This document shows positions 1 through 7,498 of a stretch of DNA of 30,287 bases, piece after piece (the stretch's first letter is position 1; every line of letters begins with the position of its first letter). Location: positions 1 through 30,287 of the forward strand of contig JBKBXU010000010.1 in the NCBI GenBank assembly GCA_046313675.1, read 5' to 3'. The translations under genes and the position numbers were made by a program. This DNA is from JBKBXU01 sp046313675 (GTDB lineage: Bacteria; Bacteroidota; Bacteroidia; Cytophagales; Cytophagaceae). Under the pieces are notes generated by a model. That model searched no databases. It was not told where the DNA came from and saw nothing but the letters and a program-made list of their open reading frames with translations.

Positions 1-253
1 CAGGAGCTCCCACCTGACGTACATCAAAATTACCTTGAATATTACAGCTCAAAGAACTATAATCCATTTTAAAAAAAGGTGATACCGGAATCCCATCGCA
101 ATCCCTATAAACATTCAACGTGAATTCATATTCATTATCACCTAAGCACCTATAAGAAATATCTGCTCCCACCACGTGGGTTGCATCAGCATTGGTACTA
201 AAAAACAGATTAAATAGAACTATAAAAAAAAGAGACCTAAAAGCCAGTTTCAT
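1..253 (-). CDS. N-terminus of a large gliding-motility/T9SS-associated surface protein (truncated by window edge)
   Basis: Only the first 84 codons are present; the frame is open to the window edge. The protein starts MKLAFRSLFFIVLFNLFFS, a clear signal peptide, followed by ATHVVGADISYRCLGDNEYE and then FTLNVYRDCDG. This 'ATH-VGG-YRC-G-N-YE-TL-VYRDC' block is characteristic of the first domain of very large Bacteroidota surface proteins that usually end in a gliding-motility-associated (CHU_C, type B) sorting domain; that end is outside the window. Its ATG lies 26 nt after the stop of the beta-propeller gene on the same strand, so the two are probably co-transcribed. Inferred role: a secreted surface adhesin or matrix protein. 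The family assignment rests on a short but distinctive segment. Confidence 0.75.
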   Translation of the reverse strand, partial: MKLAFRSLFFIVLFNLFFSTNADATHVVGADISYRCLGDNEYEFTLNVYRDCDGIPVSPFFKMDYSSLSCNIQGNFDVRQVGAP

Positions 254-279
254 AATAAATATCGGATAATTTGAGCTGA

Positions 280-1545
280 TCAGGATTTAATAATTTTTTT
301 AAAAACAACACCATCATTACCCACTATTTTAAGTAGATATGTCCCGGGAGACAAGGATGATACATCAAGCGTGGTACTGCTTTTAGTATTTTTTGGAATT
401 TTGTATTGCTTAAGGGTTTCTCCAGAAACTGTTACTATTTCAATACTTATAAGATCTCTGTTACTTTTATTAAACTGAATGGTCAATTCGTTTGAAACAG
501 GATTAGGGTAAACATTAAAATCAGCTACAGAAATTTCTTGTTCGATCGAAACTGTATTTTCAGGGATTTCACTCAGAAGTATTCTGGCTACCCCTTCTCC
601 CTCCATGGTCAAATAAAGTTTAGCTTCTGATTGATGTACGGCAAGATCAGTTATAATATTCGATGGCAGGTTGGTATTTCCTGTGGTATAAGGAATCCAT
701 TCGTTATTTACACGTACAGCCAAACCACCCTTGGTAGCCACAATCACCCTGTTTTGGTGAAACAAGATCGCATTAACATCATTGGATGGTATTCCTCCTG
801 CGGTGTTTTCAACCGAATAAACTACCCATTCATTATCCATATTAAAACGCACCAGACCTGCACTTGTACCTATCCAAAGGTAATTATCTCTCAGTTCGAT
901 AAAATAAATCTCATTGGAGGGCAAAGCAGAATTACCGGTATTAAATACTTCAAAATCATTTCCATTGCTGCTGATCTTTATTATACCTCCGTATTCTGTA
1001 CCTACCCATTTCCGGTTTGAATTATCAATACGCACTGCAGTAATGGGCGAAAAATCAAAAAGCGGAAAATTGTTCGTTTCGTCTGTATAAAATCTCTGCC
1101 CGTCATTTCCTGAACTATCTACTACCAAGCCTCCGGAAGTTGCCACCCACATATGTCCCGCCGGCTCTATGGCCAAATCCCGAAAATCATTCCAAAAGTC
1201 TCCGTCCGGGGTGACATTACTCATCGAATTAAAAGCCTCCCCGGAGTATACACTCATACCGGTTGTCGTAAGTACATATACACCCAGAGGATTTACAATT
1301 CTATTAACAGATGTCATTGTATGATTAATCCATTCAGCATCATCTGGATCGTATTGAAAAACTCCATTGTGATTCGTACCGACAAAAATATTACCTCCCC
1401 CACCGATACGAACTGAGGTGGCATTGTTTATTTGTTCTCCGATACTCTGCTGATTTATAATCTCCCAGGTGTTTATGGGGTCTTGCGCTTGTAAGGAATT
1501 AATTAAAAGATAGAAAAAAGCTGAAAGATAGAATGGAGTTTTCAT
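280..1545 (-). CDS. Secreted beta-propeller (Reg_prop-type) protein with T9SS type A sorting domain
   Basis: The predicted product has 421 residues from ATG 1545; an in-frame GTG at 1554 would add three residues but gives a poorer signal peptide. The N-terminus MKTPFYLSAFFYLLINSLQAQ is a signal peptide. Residues from about 25 to 325 hold five or six propeller blades with the hallmark of two-component-regulator propeller repeats, seen as IFVGTNHNGVFQY, MWVATSGGLVV, KWVGTEYGGIIKI, LWIGTSAGLVRF and VIVATKGGLAV. The last roughly 75 residues begin VYPNPVSNELTIQF and end GTYLLKIVGNDGVVFKKIIK, a typical Por secretion tail that is cleaved on export through the type IX system. No kinase domain follows the propeller, so this is a free secreted propeller rather than a hybrid sensor. 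The ligand is unknown. Confidence 0.85.
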   Translation of the reverse strand: MKTPFYLSAFFYLLINSLQAQDPINTWEIINQQSIGEQINNATSVRIGGGGNIFVGTNHNGVFQYDPDDAEWINHTMTSVNRIVNPLGVYVLTTTGMSVYSGEAFNSMSNVTPDGDFWNDFRDLAIEPAGHMWVATSGGLVVDSSGNDGQRFYTDETNNFPLFDFSPITAVRIDNSNRKWVGTEYGGIIKISSNGNDFEVFNTGNSALPSNEIYFIELRDNYLWIGTSAGLVRFNMDNEWVVYSVENTAGGIPSNDVNAILFHQNRVIVATKGGLAVRVNNEWIPYTTGNTNLPSNIITDLAVHQSEAKLYLTMEGEGVARILLSEIPENTVSIEQEISVADFNVYPNPVSNELTIQFNKSNRDLISIEIVTVSGETLKQYKIPKNTKSSTTLDVSSLSPGTYLLKIVGNDGVVFKKIIKS

Positions 1546-1651
1546 TATACTCACTTAAATATTAAGAATGTGCAAATTAACTATGAGACTTCAAAAGTAA
1601 CTAGAAAAATTGTATATTTTATCGAAAAATAATTAAAAAAATAAAAAAGAA

Positions 1652-2311
1652 TTAATGGTTACAACGAACTTTTTTAACCAGCTTACCCTCGCCCTTACAC
1701 CTCTTACACAAAGACTTATTAACCGAAGAACCATTACAGGAAGAACAATCAACCACGCCTTTTGCCGAACACCTGGTACAATTTTGGTATTTTTCACCGA
1801 AATCCGATCCACGTCTTACTACACCAGTTCCTCTGCATACATTACAAAGTACCTGACCTTTTCCACTGCAACTCCTGCAACTATAGATTAATTTCCCACT
1901 ACCCTGGCAATCGCCACAATTCTCCTTTTCATCGTAATGACCGGTATTGAGGCAATGTTGACATATATTCGATTCAGAAACAATAAGTAACCGCTTAGCT
2001 TCTTCAACGTACTTTCCACTTCCCTTTAACTCTATATATTTATGTAGTGCTTCTTTGCCTTTCACATAGTTGCCTTGTTTTACAAGTGTATATCCATAAT
2101 AATAGGCAATTTCATCTGGCAGTGTTATCTTAAGACTGAACACCTTTTTCAGATTATCCATAGCACTTTGATATTCTTCTTTTTCGAGGTTTACTTCAAT
2201 TTCCCGGATATATTTTTTGAGAAGACTATCGGATCGCATTTGACCGAAAGACGATTTAGGCAGCACCATTAAAAAGGTGTAAATTAATAAAAGATGCAGA
2301 AGCCTATACAT
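1652..2311 (-). CDS. Exported TPR protein with seven DnaJ-like CxxCxGxG zinc-ribbon repeats
   Basis: A 219-residue protein. Residues 1-24 form a signal peptide ending SFGQ. Residues about 30-110 are helical and TPR-like (YYYGYTLVKQGNYVKGKEAL is one helix pair). From residue 117 there is a run of CxxC motifs of the DnaJ cysteine-rich type: CQHCLNTG 117, CGDCQGSG 132, CRSCSGKG 145, CNVCRGTG 156, CTRCSAKG 178, CSSCNGSS 189 and CKRCKGEG 202. DnaJ itself has four such motifs and is cytoplasmic; here there are seven, no J domain, and an export signal. The motifs should bind zinc in pairs, and protein binding is a reasonable guess. The gene is followed by about 100 bp of AT-rich DNA with no hairpin. 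The specific function is unknown. Confidence 0.75.
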   Translation of the reverse strand: MYRLLHLLLIYTFLMVLPKSSFGQMRSDSLLKKYIREIEVNLEKEEYQSAMDNLKKVFSLKITLPDEIAYYYGYTLVKQGNYVKGKEALHKYIELKGSGKYVEEAKRLLIVSESNICQHCLNTGHYDEKENCGDCQGSGKLIYSCRSCSGKGQVLCNVCRGTGVVRRGSDFGEKYQNCTRCSAKGVVDCSSCNGSSVNKSLCKRCKGEGKLVKKVRCNH

Positions 2312-2400
2312 TGGATTTAGTCTGTAATAATATTAAAATAACAAATAGCAAGCCAAAACTCTGCAAAGATATTATTTTATTGAAAATAGCGTATTTATAA

Positions 2401-2643
2401 CGTAAGGATTCGTTGAAAAGTACAAAAACAATATTAAAAAGCCCTAGAGCGATTAGGAGCATTAAAAAATATCAGGTGTTGGGAAACACGTTTTGAATAT
2501 GATTTATTAACCATAGACATCTCAAAATATGTCTATAACGATATATTTCTGAAATCGAAATTGAAGACATTACCACAGAATTACCTAAGGAACTTAAGGA
2601 TTAGTGTATGAAACTGCCTGAGTTACCTATAAAAATTAGTTAA
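2401..2643 (+). pseudogene. Decayed leucine-rich-repeat gene (3' remnant)
   Basis: Read in one frame from 2401 to the TAA at 2641-2643, the translation contains LRR-like pieces: ILKSPRAIRSIKKYQVLG, then YISEIEIEDITTELPKELKD, then KLPELPIKIS. The conserved Pro positions fall at codons 15 and 62, with a His (CAT, one change from CCT) at codon 38, which fits a 23-24-residue LRR period. Four stops interrupt the frame at 2494, 2500, 2536 and 2602; the last sits where a Leu is expected (TTG to TAG is one change). The remnant ends 4 nt before a strong hairpin. Together this suggests the tail of an inactivated LRR gene. The evidence is by eye, so confidence is moderate. Confidence 0.45.
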
Positions 2644-2647
2644 TTAC

Positions 2648-2679
2648 CGGGTCAGAAATAATCTGACCCGATTTTGTTT
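2648..2679. terminator. Intrinsic terminator hairpin, probably bidirectional
   Basis: A perfect 9-bp stem (CGGGTCAGA at 2648-2656 with TCTGACCCG at 2662-2670) and a 5-nt loop AATAA. On the plus strand it is followed by ATTTTGTTT, on the minus strand by AT-rich DNA with a TTTTT run. It lies between the stop of the cupredoxin-like gene (minus) and the end of the LRR remnant (plus), so it could end transcription from both sides. Confidence 0.75.
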
Positions 2680-3292
2680 ACTGAAAGGCCACCATCATTT
2701 TTCTGGTCACATACCTTTGTCCTTCTATTTCGAGACAATATACATAAAGGCCATCAGGCAAGCTGCTGATATCTAAATCTATTACTTCTAATCCTGATAC
2801 ATCTACCCTTAACCTTTCCTCTCCAATCATATTGAATACTTTAACAGTCCCCGGTAATCCGGCTGTATTTACCTCAATAGAGGTATTAAAGTAGGCGGGA
2901 TTAGGAGTATTTTGTTTCATCGAAATATTGTCTACCTCTTTCCTTAGGTTTACGCTAACAGTTTGTCCTTCTCCATCAACAATAATTACTCCGGTCATTT
3001 GCCCTCCAGCCTCAAGCTCATTAAAATGATGCTCTCCTTCAACCGTCAATTCAAGAAGAAACTGTTGATTAATGACATTAAGATCGGCTGTCCATGCACC
3101 AACCCCGGGTGGAATATTTGTGCTCGTAATGGTATGGTCGCCTTCTACCCATTGAAAATGAACAATATCACCAGGTTTAATGGTAATTTCAGATGGGATA
3201 AATTCAAAATTACGAACCTCTACAACGTGTGTCTCCTGAGAAAAAGAATATAAAGGGCTTAAAAGTAAAAAAAACAGTAAATTTCTTTTCAT
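2678..3292 (-). CDS. Cupredoxin-like secreted protein with T9SS type A tail; copper site degenerate
   Basis: The product has 204 residues from ATG 3292; an ATG two codons upstream (3298) is the alternative. The N-terminus MKRNLLFFLLLSPLYSFSQ is a signal peptide. Residues 21-106 form a plastocyanin/azurin-like domain: VEVRNFEFIPSEITIKPGD, then GDHTITS and GGQMTGVIIV. In active members the copper ligands are one early His and a Cys-x-x-His-x4-Met group. Here the early His (H53) and the Met (M99) are kept, but the Cys position is Asn91 and the second His is Glu94. A normal type 1 blue-copper site is therefore unlikely. The last roughly 75 residues, from QNTPNPAYFNTSIEV to a C-terminus with GLYVYCLEIEGQRYVTRKM, are a T9SS sorting domain. 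It may act as a binding or structural domain rather than an electron carrier. Confidence 0.8.
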   Translation of the reverse strand: MKRNLLFFLLLSPLYSFSQETHVVEVRNFEFIPSEITIKPGDIVHFQWVEGDHTITSTNIPPGVGAWTADLNVINQQFLLELTVEGEHHFNELEAGGQMTGVIIVDGEGQTVSVNLRKEVDNISMKQNTPNPAYFNTSIEVNTAGLPGTVKVFNMIGEERLRVDVSGLEVIDLDISSLPDGLYVYCLEIEGQRYVTRKMMVAFQ

Positions 3293-3408
3293 AAGCATTT
3301 GGGTTTTATTAAGAAATTACCCCAATGGATATAAAATGTTTCTTTTACCGAAGAGAATCCTGCTAACCCTTGAAGTTTTTTTTCGTAATGCAAATAAAAA
3401 GTCCTGAT

Positions 3409-4368
3409 ATGAAAGCAATTATATTTACTATCTTTTCCCTTTTTCTATTCATTTCCTCCGGAATTGCACAAAGAACCTTTAATGACCCGGTCGCTTATAA
3501 TAATTTTATAGTTAATGAACAGAAACAAATCATAGAAAAAAGCCTGGATTACATTATCTATTCTGCCCATAATGATAATGAAGCCGTTGCAAGACAAAAA
3601 AGACAAAATGTAATCCAGCAAATAGCAGTTTCTAATCAGAGAGTGAAGACGCTGAAACCTTTCAGAGGAGATAAAGGGATGAGGAAAGAGTGTCTGAAAG
3701 TGTTCAAAATGTATAAGGCAGTCTTTAACAATGATTATAAAAAAATGGGGAAGTTGAAAAAAGAAAGTACTTCCAGTTTTAAAGCAATGGAAAAATACCT
3801 GAGAGCTCTTGAGAATGCCGAAGGTAAATTACAACAAGCAGGTAATAGATTTATAAGTGCCCAGAAAGCTTTTGCCAAAAGACAAGGATTTAGGATACTG
3901 CAGGAAGAAAATGTACAAAACCCTATGGAAATTATTTCACAAATTAATAAGTATAACAGAAATGTTTACAGGGAGTATTTCAGGATAGCGATACTTAATA
4001 AGAATTATATTGAAGAATTACAGGGAGCGATTCGATCAGGCAAAACAAAACAACTGGAAAAGCATAGAAAAGAACTACATGAGGCTACTTCGCTCTCCTT
4101 ATCAAACATGGAAAAAATCCCTCCATTCAATGGTGACTCCTCTTTCAGAGACAAGGCTATAAAAAAAGGTAAATACTTTCAAGCGCTATCTCTAAACGAA
4201 TATTCGGAATTCGTGCAAATTCTTTCAAAAACCACCATTACTCAACAGCAGGTAGACCGGTTCAATAATTTGGTAAAGCAGGTAAATCAGGAAACAAGTG
4301 TTCTGGCTCAGGAATTTAATGACTCAAACAGGGAAATGCTTAGAAAGCATATACCTTCTGAACGATAA
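3409..4368 (+). CDS. Exported helical protein of unknown function (LIC11966-like)
   Basis: The best start is ATG 3409, because it places MKAIIFTIFSLFLFISSGIAQ, a signal peptide, at the N-terminus; an upstream in-frame TTG at 3370 would hide it. The mature protein of about 300 residues is highly charged, Lys/Glu/Gln-rich and almost wholly helical, with segments such as EKYLRALENAEGKLQQAG suggesting coiled coils. The opening DPVAYNNFIVNEQKQIIEKS resembles, from memory, exported Bacteroidota/Leptospira proteins annotated as LIC11966-family surface proteins; this match is not certain. It has no lipobox and no T9SS tail, so a periplasmic location is likely. It converges on the receiver gene with only 1 nt between the two stops. 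Confidence 0.65.
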   Translation: MKAIIFTIFSLFLFISSGIAQRTFNDPVAYNNFIVNEQKQIIEKSLDYIIYSAHNDNEAVARQKRQNVIQQIAVSNQRVKTLKPFRGDKGMRKECLKVFKMYKAVFNNDYKKMGKLKKESTSSFKAMEKYLRALENAEGKLQQAGNRFISAQKAFAKRQGFRILQEENVQNPMEIISQINKYNRNVYREYFRIAILNKNYIEELQGAIRSGKTKQLEKHRKELHEATSLSLSNMEKIPPFNGDSSFRDKAIKKGKYFQALSLNEYSEFVQILSKTTITQQQVDRFNNLVKQVNQETSVLAQEFNDSNREMLRKHIPSER

Positions 4369-4369
4369 G

Positions 4370-4765
4370 CTATATTTCTTCTAATGCTTCCTTTACCTTC
4401 TGTTCTGTAAGAGGTTTGTTTATAAAGCCCTTTATGTTGAATTGCTCCAGATTTTTGAGGTCTTTAGGATTAGTTGACGTAGTCAAAATGATAATTTTAA
4501 CCTGATCTTTTTCATCAATATCAATGTTTTCAAACTCCTTGAGAAAGCCAAAACCATCAGTGACAGGCATATTGATATCTAAAAAAATAACATCCGGGCA
4601 TTTTTTCCCTTCAATTGAACATGAACGGATAAACTTCAAAGCCTCTTCACCATTTAAAGCAACCATAATCTCATCAGTAACATTCAGTTTCTTTATTAAT
4701 CTGGTGTTGATAAAATTTGTTATTTGATCATCATCTACCAATAAAATCGTATCTATCCTGCTCAT
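4370..4765 (-). CDS. Stand-alone response-regulator receiver protein (CheY-like)
   Basis: A 131-residue single receiver domain with no output domain. All the phosphorylation-site residues are visible: the acidic pocket DDD at 11-13, phospho-acceptor Asp63 in IFLDINMP, Thr95 in ILTTS and Lys117 in INKPLT. Such single-domain regulators in Bacteroidota receive phosphate from histidine kinases encoded elsewhere and act by protein contact or as phosphorelay shuttles. No kinase gene is adjacent. A close paralogue is encoded at 22243-22644, with the same length, the same residue numbering and a nearly identical start (MS-x-x-DTILLVDDD). Confidence 0.9.
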   Translation of the reverse strand: MSRIDTILLVDDDQITNFINTRLIKKLNVTDEIMVALNGEEALKFIRSCSIEGKKCPDVIFLDINMPVTDGFGFLKEFENIDIDEKDQVKIIILTTSTNPKDLKNLEQFNIKGFINKPLTEQKVKEALEEI

Positions 4766-4854
4766 CTTTTAAAAAGAAAAATTCCTTATCTCTACTAACC
4801 CAAAGCTTATAAAAAGGTTATAAATTCTATGATAACTTACATTTTACATGTTAT

Positions 4855-4907
4855 GACATAAAAAAGAGGTGCTTCAAAAGATAAATTACAATTCTTTTAA
4901 AGCACCC
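4855..4907 (-). terminator. Intrinsic terminator for the small conserved gene upstream
   Basis: A 13-bp stem with one mismatch: GGTGCTTCAAAAG at 4868-4880 pairs with CTTTTAAAGCACC at 4894-4906 around a 13-nt AT-rich loop. On the minus strand the stem is followed by TCTTTTTTA. It lies just past the stop of the 4930-5400 gene. Confidence 0.75.
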
Positions 4908-4929
4908 TTTATAATTGTCATTGCTCCTC

Positions 4930-5400
4930 TTATACTTCCAACGGCTGATTTACCACTTCTTTAGCTTCTGTAATTTCAATATCTTTAAACACTTCTTCTT
5001 CAAGCATTTCAGCCCAAGTGTTAAGATAAAGAATAACATCTTCTTTTTTATCCCTCTTCAGAAACCTGGTTTCAGGGATTCTGGTTAATATTTTCCGATC
5101 ACTCAGATTTTCCAGGTGGACAAGATCATCAAGAATGAAACCCATACCCAGCATTTCTGAGATTATATCATCAATTTTAAATCCGCTATCTTTTTTATAA
5201 AGGCGCACCAGCATTTCCCAATCACCATGTTTTTTTATTCCATAATTAGAAATTTCCTTTTTGGTTAAATTGGTTACAACCTGGACAAGATTACCGCAAT
5301 TACATGCTCCAATATCCTTCCACTCATAATTTGACTTATTGGAAATTCTTTTAGCAGTGTTCCGAAGCGCATCTATTAGTTCTAAACTTGGTTTGGCCAT
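4930..5400 (-). CDS. Conserved protein of unknown function with a Cys-Asn-Cys-Gly motif
   Basis: The product has 156 residues from ATG 5400; a GTG at 5409 would add three. It opens MAKPSLELIDALRNTAKRIS and carries WKDIGACNCGNLVQVVTNL at about residues 27-45. The rest is rich in acidic and hydrophobic residues, with no signal peptide or membrane segment, so it is probably cytoplasmic. The CNCGNL motif could bind a metal if paired with other ligands, but only these two Cys are present. Similar short proteins with the same motif seem familiar from other Cytophagia genomes without a known role. It lies upstream of a good terminator and downstream of the glycogen synthase gene on the same strand. 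Confidence 0.6.
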   Translation of the reverse strand: MAKPSLELIDALRNTAKRISNKSNYEWKDIGACNCGNLVQVVTNLTKKEISNYGIKKHGDWEMLVRLYKKDSGFKIDDIISEMLGMGFILDDLVHLENLSDRKILTRIPETRFLKRDKKEDVILYLNTWAEMLEEEVFKDIEITEAKEVVNQPLEV

Positions 5401-5512
5401 AACTATCACTATTTAAATTACCAATATACCTAAATTAATAAGTCTATGGGTGGCCAAAATGTTCAATTACACTCCCCTACAAATAGCAAAATACTATAAA
5501 TCAATTAATTAC

Positions 5513-7315
5513 CTAAAGACTCTTTAAGGCCCTTTCATAGGCTTTGTTGTAGTAAGCAGATAAGGTTTTCCAGTCAAAACATTCGGAAGCGGCTTCCACT
5601 TTATTCCTGAGCTTAATACGTTCCCGACGGTTAAGCTGTACGAAGTTAAACATCATGTCGGTAAGCTGATTTGCTGCTTCATCAAAGCCTTTATCCTTTC
5701 TATTTACCACATATACTCCCTTTTCGTCATTATTAGGCATTGTTTTGAGTACATAATCACCAAAACCTGTAAGATCACTGGTTACGGCAGGAACACCGCT
5801 TGCAATAGATTCCAAAGGTGTATAGCCCCAAGGCTCATAATAGCTAGGAAAAACCCCTAAGTGACATCCACGAATAAACTGTCCATACTCCATACCAAAC
5901 AATGGATTGATAGGAGATATAAAATCAGGATGGTATACTATTTTCACCCGGTCATGCTCATTATTTACAAGATTAGAAACCCGCAGGAAATTTAGAATTT
6001 CATCTTTATCATCATGTATCAGGTTATGAGTGACCACCAGTGGTAATCCGGAAGACTTCCAGGATTGAATGGTTCTACGTAAACGCAACTTCCAGTAATC
6101 ATCTACAAAATTATTCAACTCAGGAAGTTTGGCATCTGTAGAAGCCGCTGCTGCACAAAAAAGACGATTTCCAACCTGTTTTTCTATAGCTTCGCAGGTC
6201 TCACGAATTTCTTCCATTATTGCCCTGGATTGCAAGGCATTGGGGTTTATGGAGTGGTAAGGCTGTTTGGTTATAAAGAACATTACCACCGTGGTATCAA
6301 TATTGGCTTCCTTTAACCTCCAATTAAGCCGTGCTAATGCTTCCAGGGTAAGGTCATACCCTTTGTTTCTATATTCATACCTGCCAGAAGTAAAAAAATA
6401 CAGGGTTTTATCCAGGTCAAATGAATAACTTTGAAAAAAGTGTCCCATTACAAACTGGTGTATTTTTTCTTTATACTCCAGGTGTAAATTTTGAAATTCA
6501 TGAAGAGCGATAAACCGCTGAATATTTAAGCCATTTGGCAGAATTATATCCGGATCCCGACCAAGCAGGTAGGTGCATTCCACTGCCGTAACATCACTCA
6601 CTGTAGAAAATACATCTGCCCCATGAGCGGCGGCTCGTTCTATGCGAACCTGTGATTCAATATTAAAATAGGAAGCTTCATGCAACCAATCAAGAAAAGG
6701 GAGGTGGTCATAGAATTGTGGATTATTCATGGCCAGATATCTTCCCAATAAGGTGGCATGAGTAGTAAATACCGTAGCAATGTTTAATCTTTCATGTTTG
6801 ATTGCAGGAATTGCTGTCCCTACCATCCACTCATGGAAATGAGCAATCGTTTTCTTATCAGATTCTGCATGCTGAAGCTCTGCAAGGTATAATTTCACAA
6901 GATGGCCAAATGACACAACCTGATCATAAAGATCATCCATATCTTTAGAAGTGATCTGATGATGATCCCACAAATAAAATTTTATTTCATTTAACTTATT
7001 ATAAGCACTGTAAGGATTAATAAGCACTACTCGAGGTCGCCCTGACACAAGCCATTTCCCATAATGTACTTCAAATCCTTGTTCTCTAAGCTTTAAAACA
7101 GCCTGGCCAAATGGATCGTCATATTCTTCAATAGGATCAAATTCTGCAAGTGCTTTATTATGAAAATAAGGACCTATCAAACAGTAGTTATCTCCCCACT
7201 TTTCACACATGGCTGGTACTTTAGAACGAATTACCGTGTATATACCTCCTACCTGATTACATACCTCCCAGGCTATTTCCACTAATAAGGAATCCGAAAA
7301 ATTCTTTGACTTCAT
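5513..7315 (-). CDS. Glycogen synthase, eukaryote-type GT3 family
   Basis: A 600-residue protein that matches animal and yeast glycogen synthases (GT3) rather than bacterial GlgA (GT5). It should extend alpha-1,4-glucan from UDP-glucose in the cytoplasm. Visible features are the N-terminal EIAWEVCNQVGGIYTVIRSK (residues 13-32), HFHEWMVG near 159-166, TTHATLLGRYLA near 184, LPNGLN near 259, a sugar-nucleotide region FTSGRYEYRNKGYDL near 308-322 and the E-x7-E pair Glu494/Glu502 in YYEPWGYTPLES. Near the C-terminus LNRRERIKLRNKVE (561-574) aligns with the arginine cluster that binds glucose-6-phosphate in yeast and mammalian enzymes; Arg563, 564, 566 and 570 are kept and later Arg positions are changed. 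It lacks the long phosphorylated tails of animal enzymes. It appears to be transcribed alone. Confidence 0.93.
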   Translation of the reverse strand: MKSKNFSDSLLVEIAWEVCNQVGGIYTVIRSKVPAMCEKWGDNYCLIGPYFHNKALAEFDPIEEYDDPFGQAVLKLREQGFEVHYGKWLVSGRPRVVLINPYSAYNKLNEIKFYLWDHHQITSKDMDDLYDQVVSFGHLVKLYLAELQHAESDKKTIAHFHEWMVGTAIPAIKHERLNIATVFTTHATLLGRYLAMNNPQFYDHLPFLDWLHEASYFNIESQVRIERAAAHGADVFSTVSDVTAVECTYLLGRDPDIILPNGLNIQRFIALHEFQNLHLEYKEKIHQFVMGHFFQSYSFDLDKTLYFFTSGRYEYRNKGYDLTLEALARLNWRLKEANIDTTVVMFFITKQPYHSINPNALQSRAIMEEIRETCEAIEKQVGNRLFCAAAASTDAKLPELNNFVDDYWKLRLRRTIQSWKSSGLPLVVTHNLIHDDKDEILNFLRVSNLVNNEHDRVKIVYHPDFISPINPLFGMEYGQFIRGCHLGVFPSYYEPWGYTPLESIASGVPAVTSDLTGFGDYVLKTMPNNDEKGVYVVNRKDKGFDEAANQLTDMMFNFVQLNRRERIKLRNKVEAASECFDWKTLSAYYNKAYERALKSL

Positions 7316-7364
7316 CTGATATTGATTAAAAATGACAATTAGGCTCTAAAATAAAATAAATACT

Positions 7365-7420
7365 ATATACCAAAAAATGTTTTTAATATTTTACTTTAAA
7401 ATCCCTTGGATTTGGTATAT
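7365..7420. repeat. 10-bp inverted repeat upstream of glycogen synthase
   Basis: ATATACCAAA at 7365-7374 and its exact reverse complement TTTGGTATAT at 7411-7420, separated by 36 bp, lie 50-105 bp upstream of the glycogen synthase start. The spacing is too long for a stable terminator. It could be a pair of operator half-sites, or chance in AT-rich DNA. Confidence 0.3.
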
Positions 7421-7498
7421 TACTAGAATTATTTTACGACAAAGCCCTAAAAGTAGTTTTTTTAAAAAAAAGCGGATATTTTTTATTTCCACTCAACT

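Noticed and set aside
5280..5310. CNCG in the 4930-5400 product as an iron-sulfur site
   Set aside because: Only two Cys are present in the whole protein, too few for a cluster within one chain.
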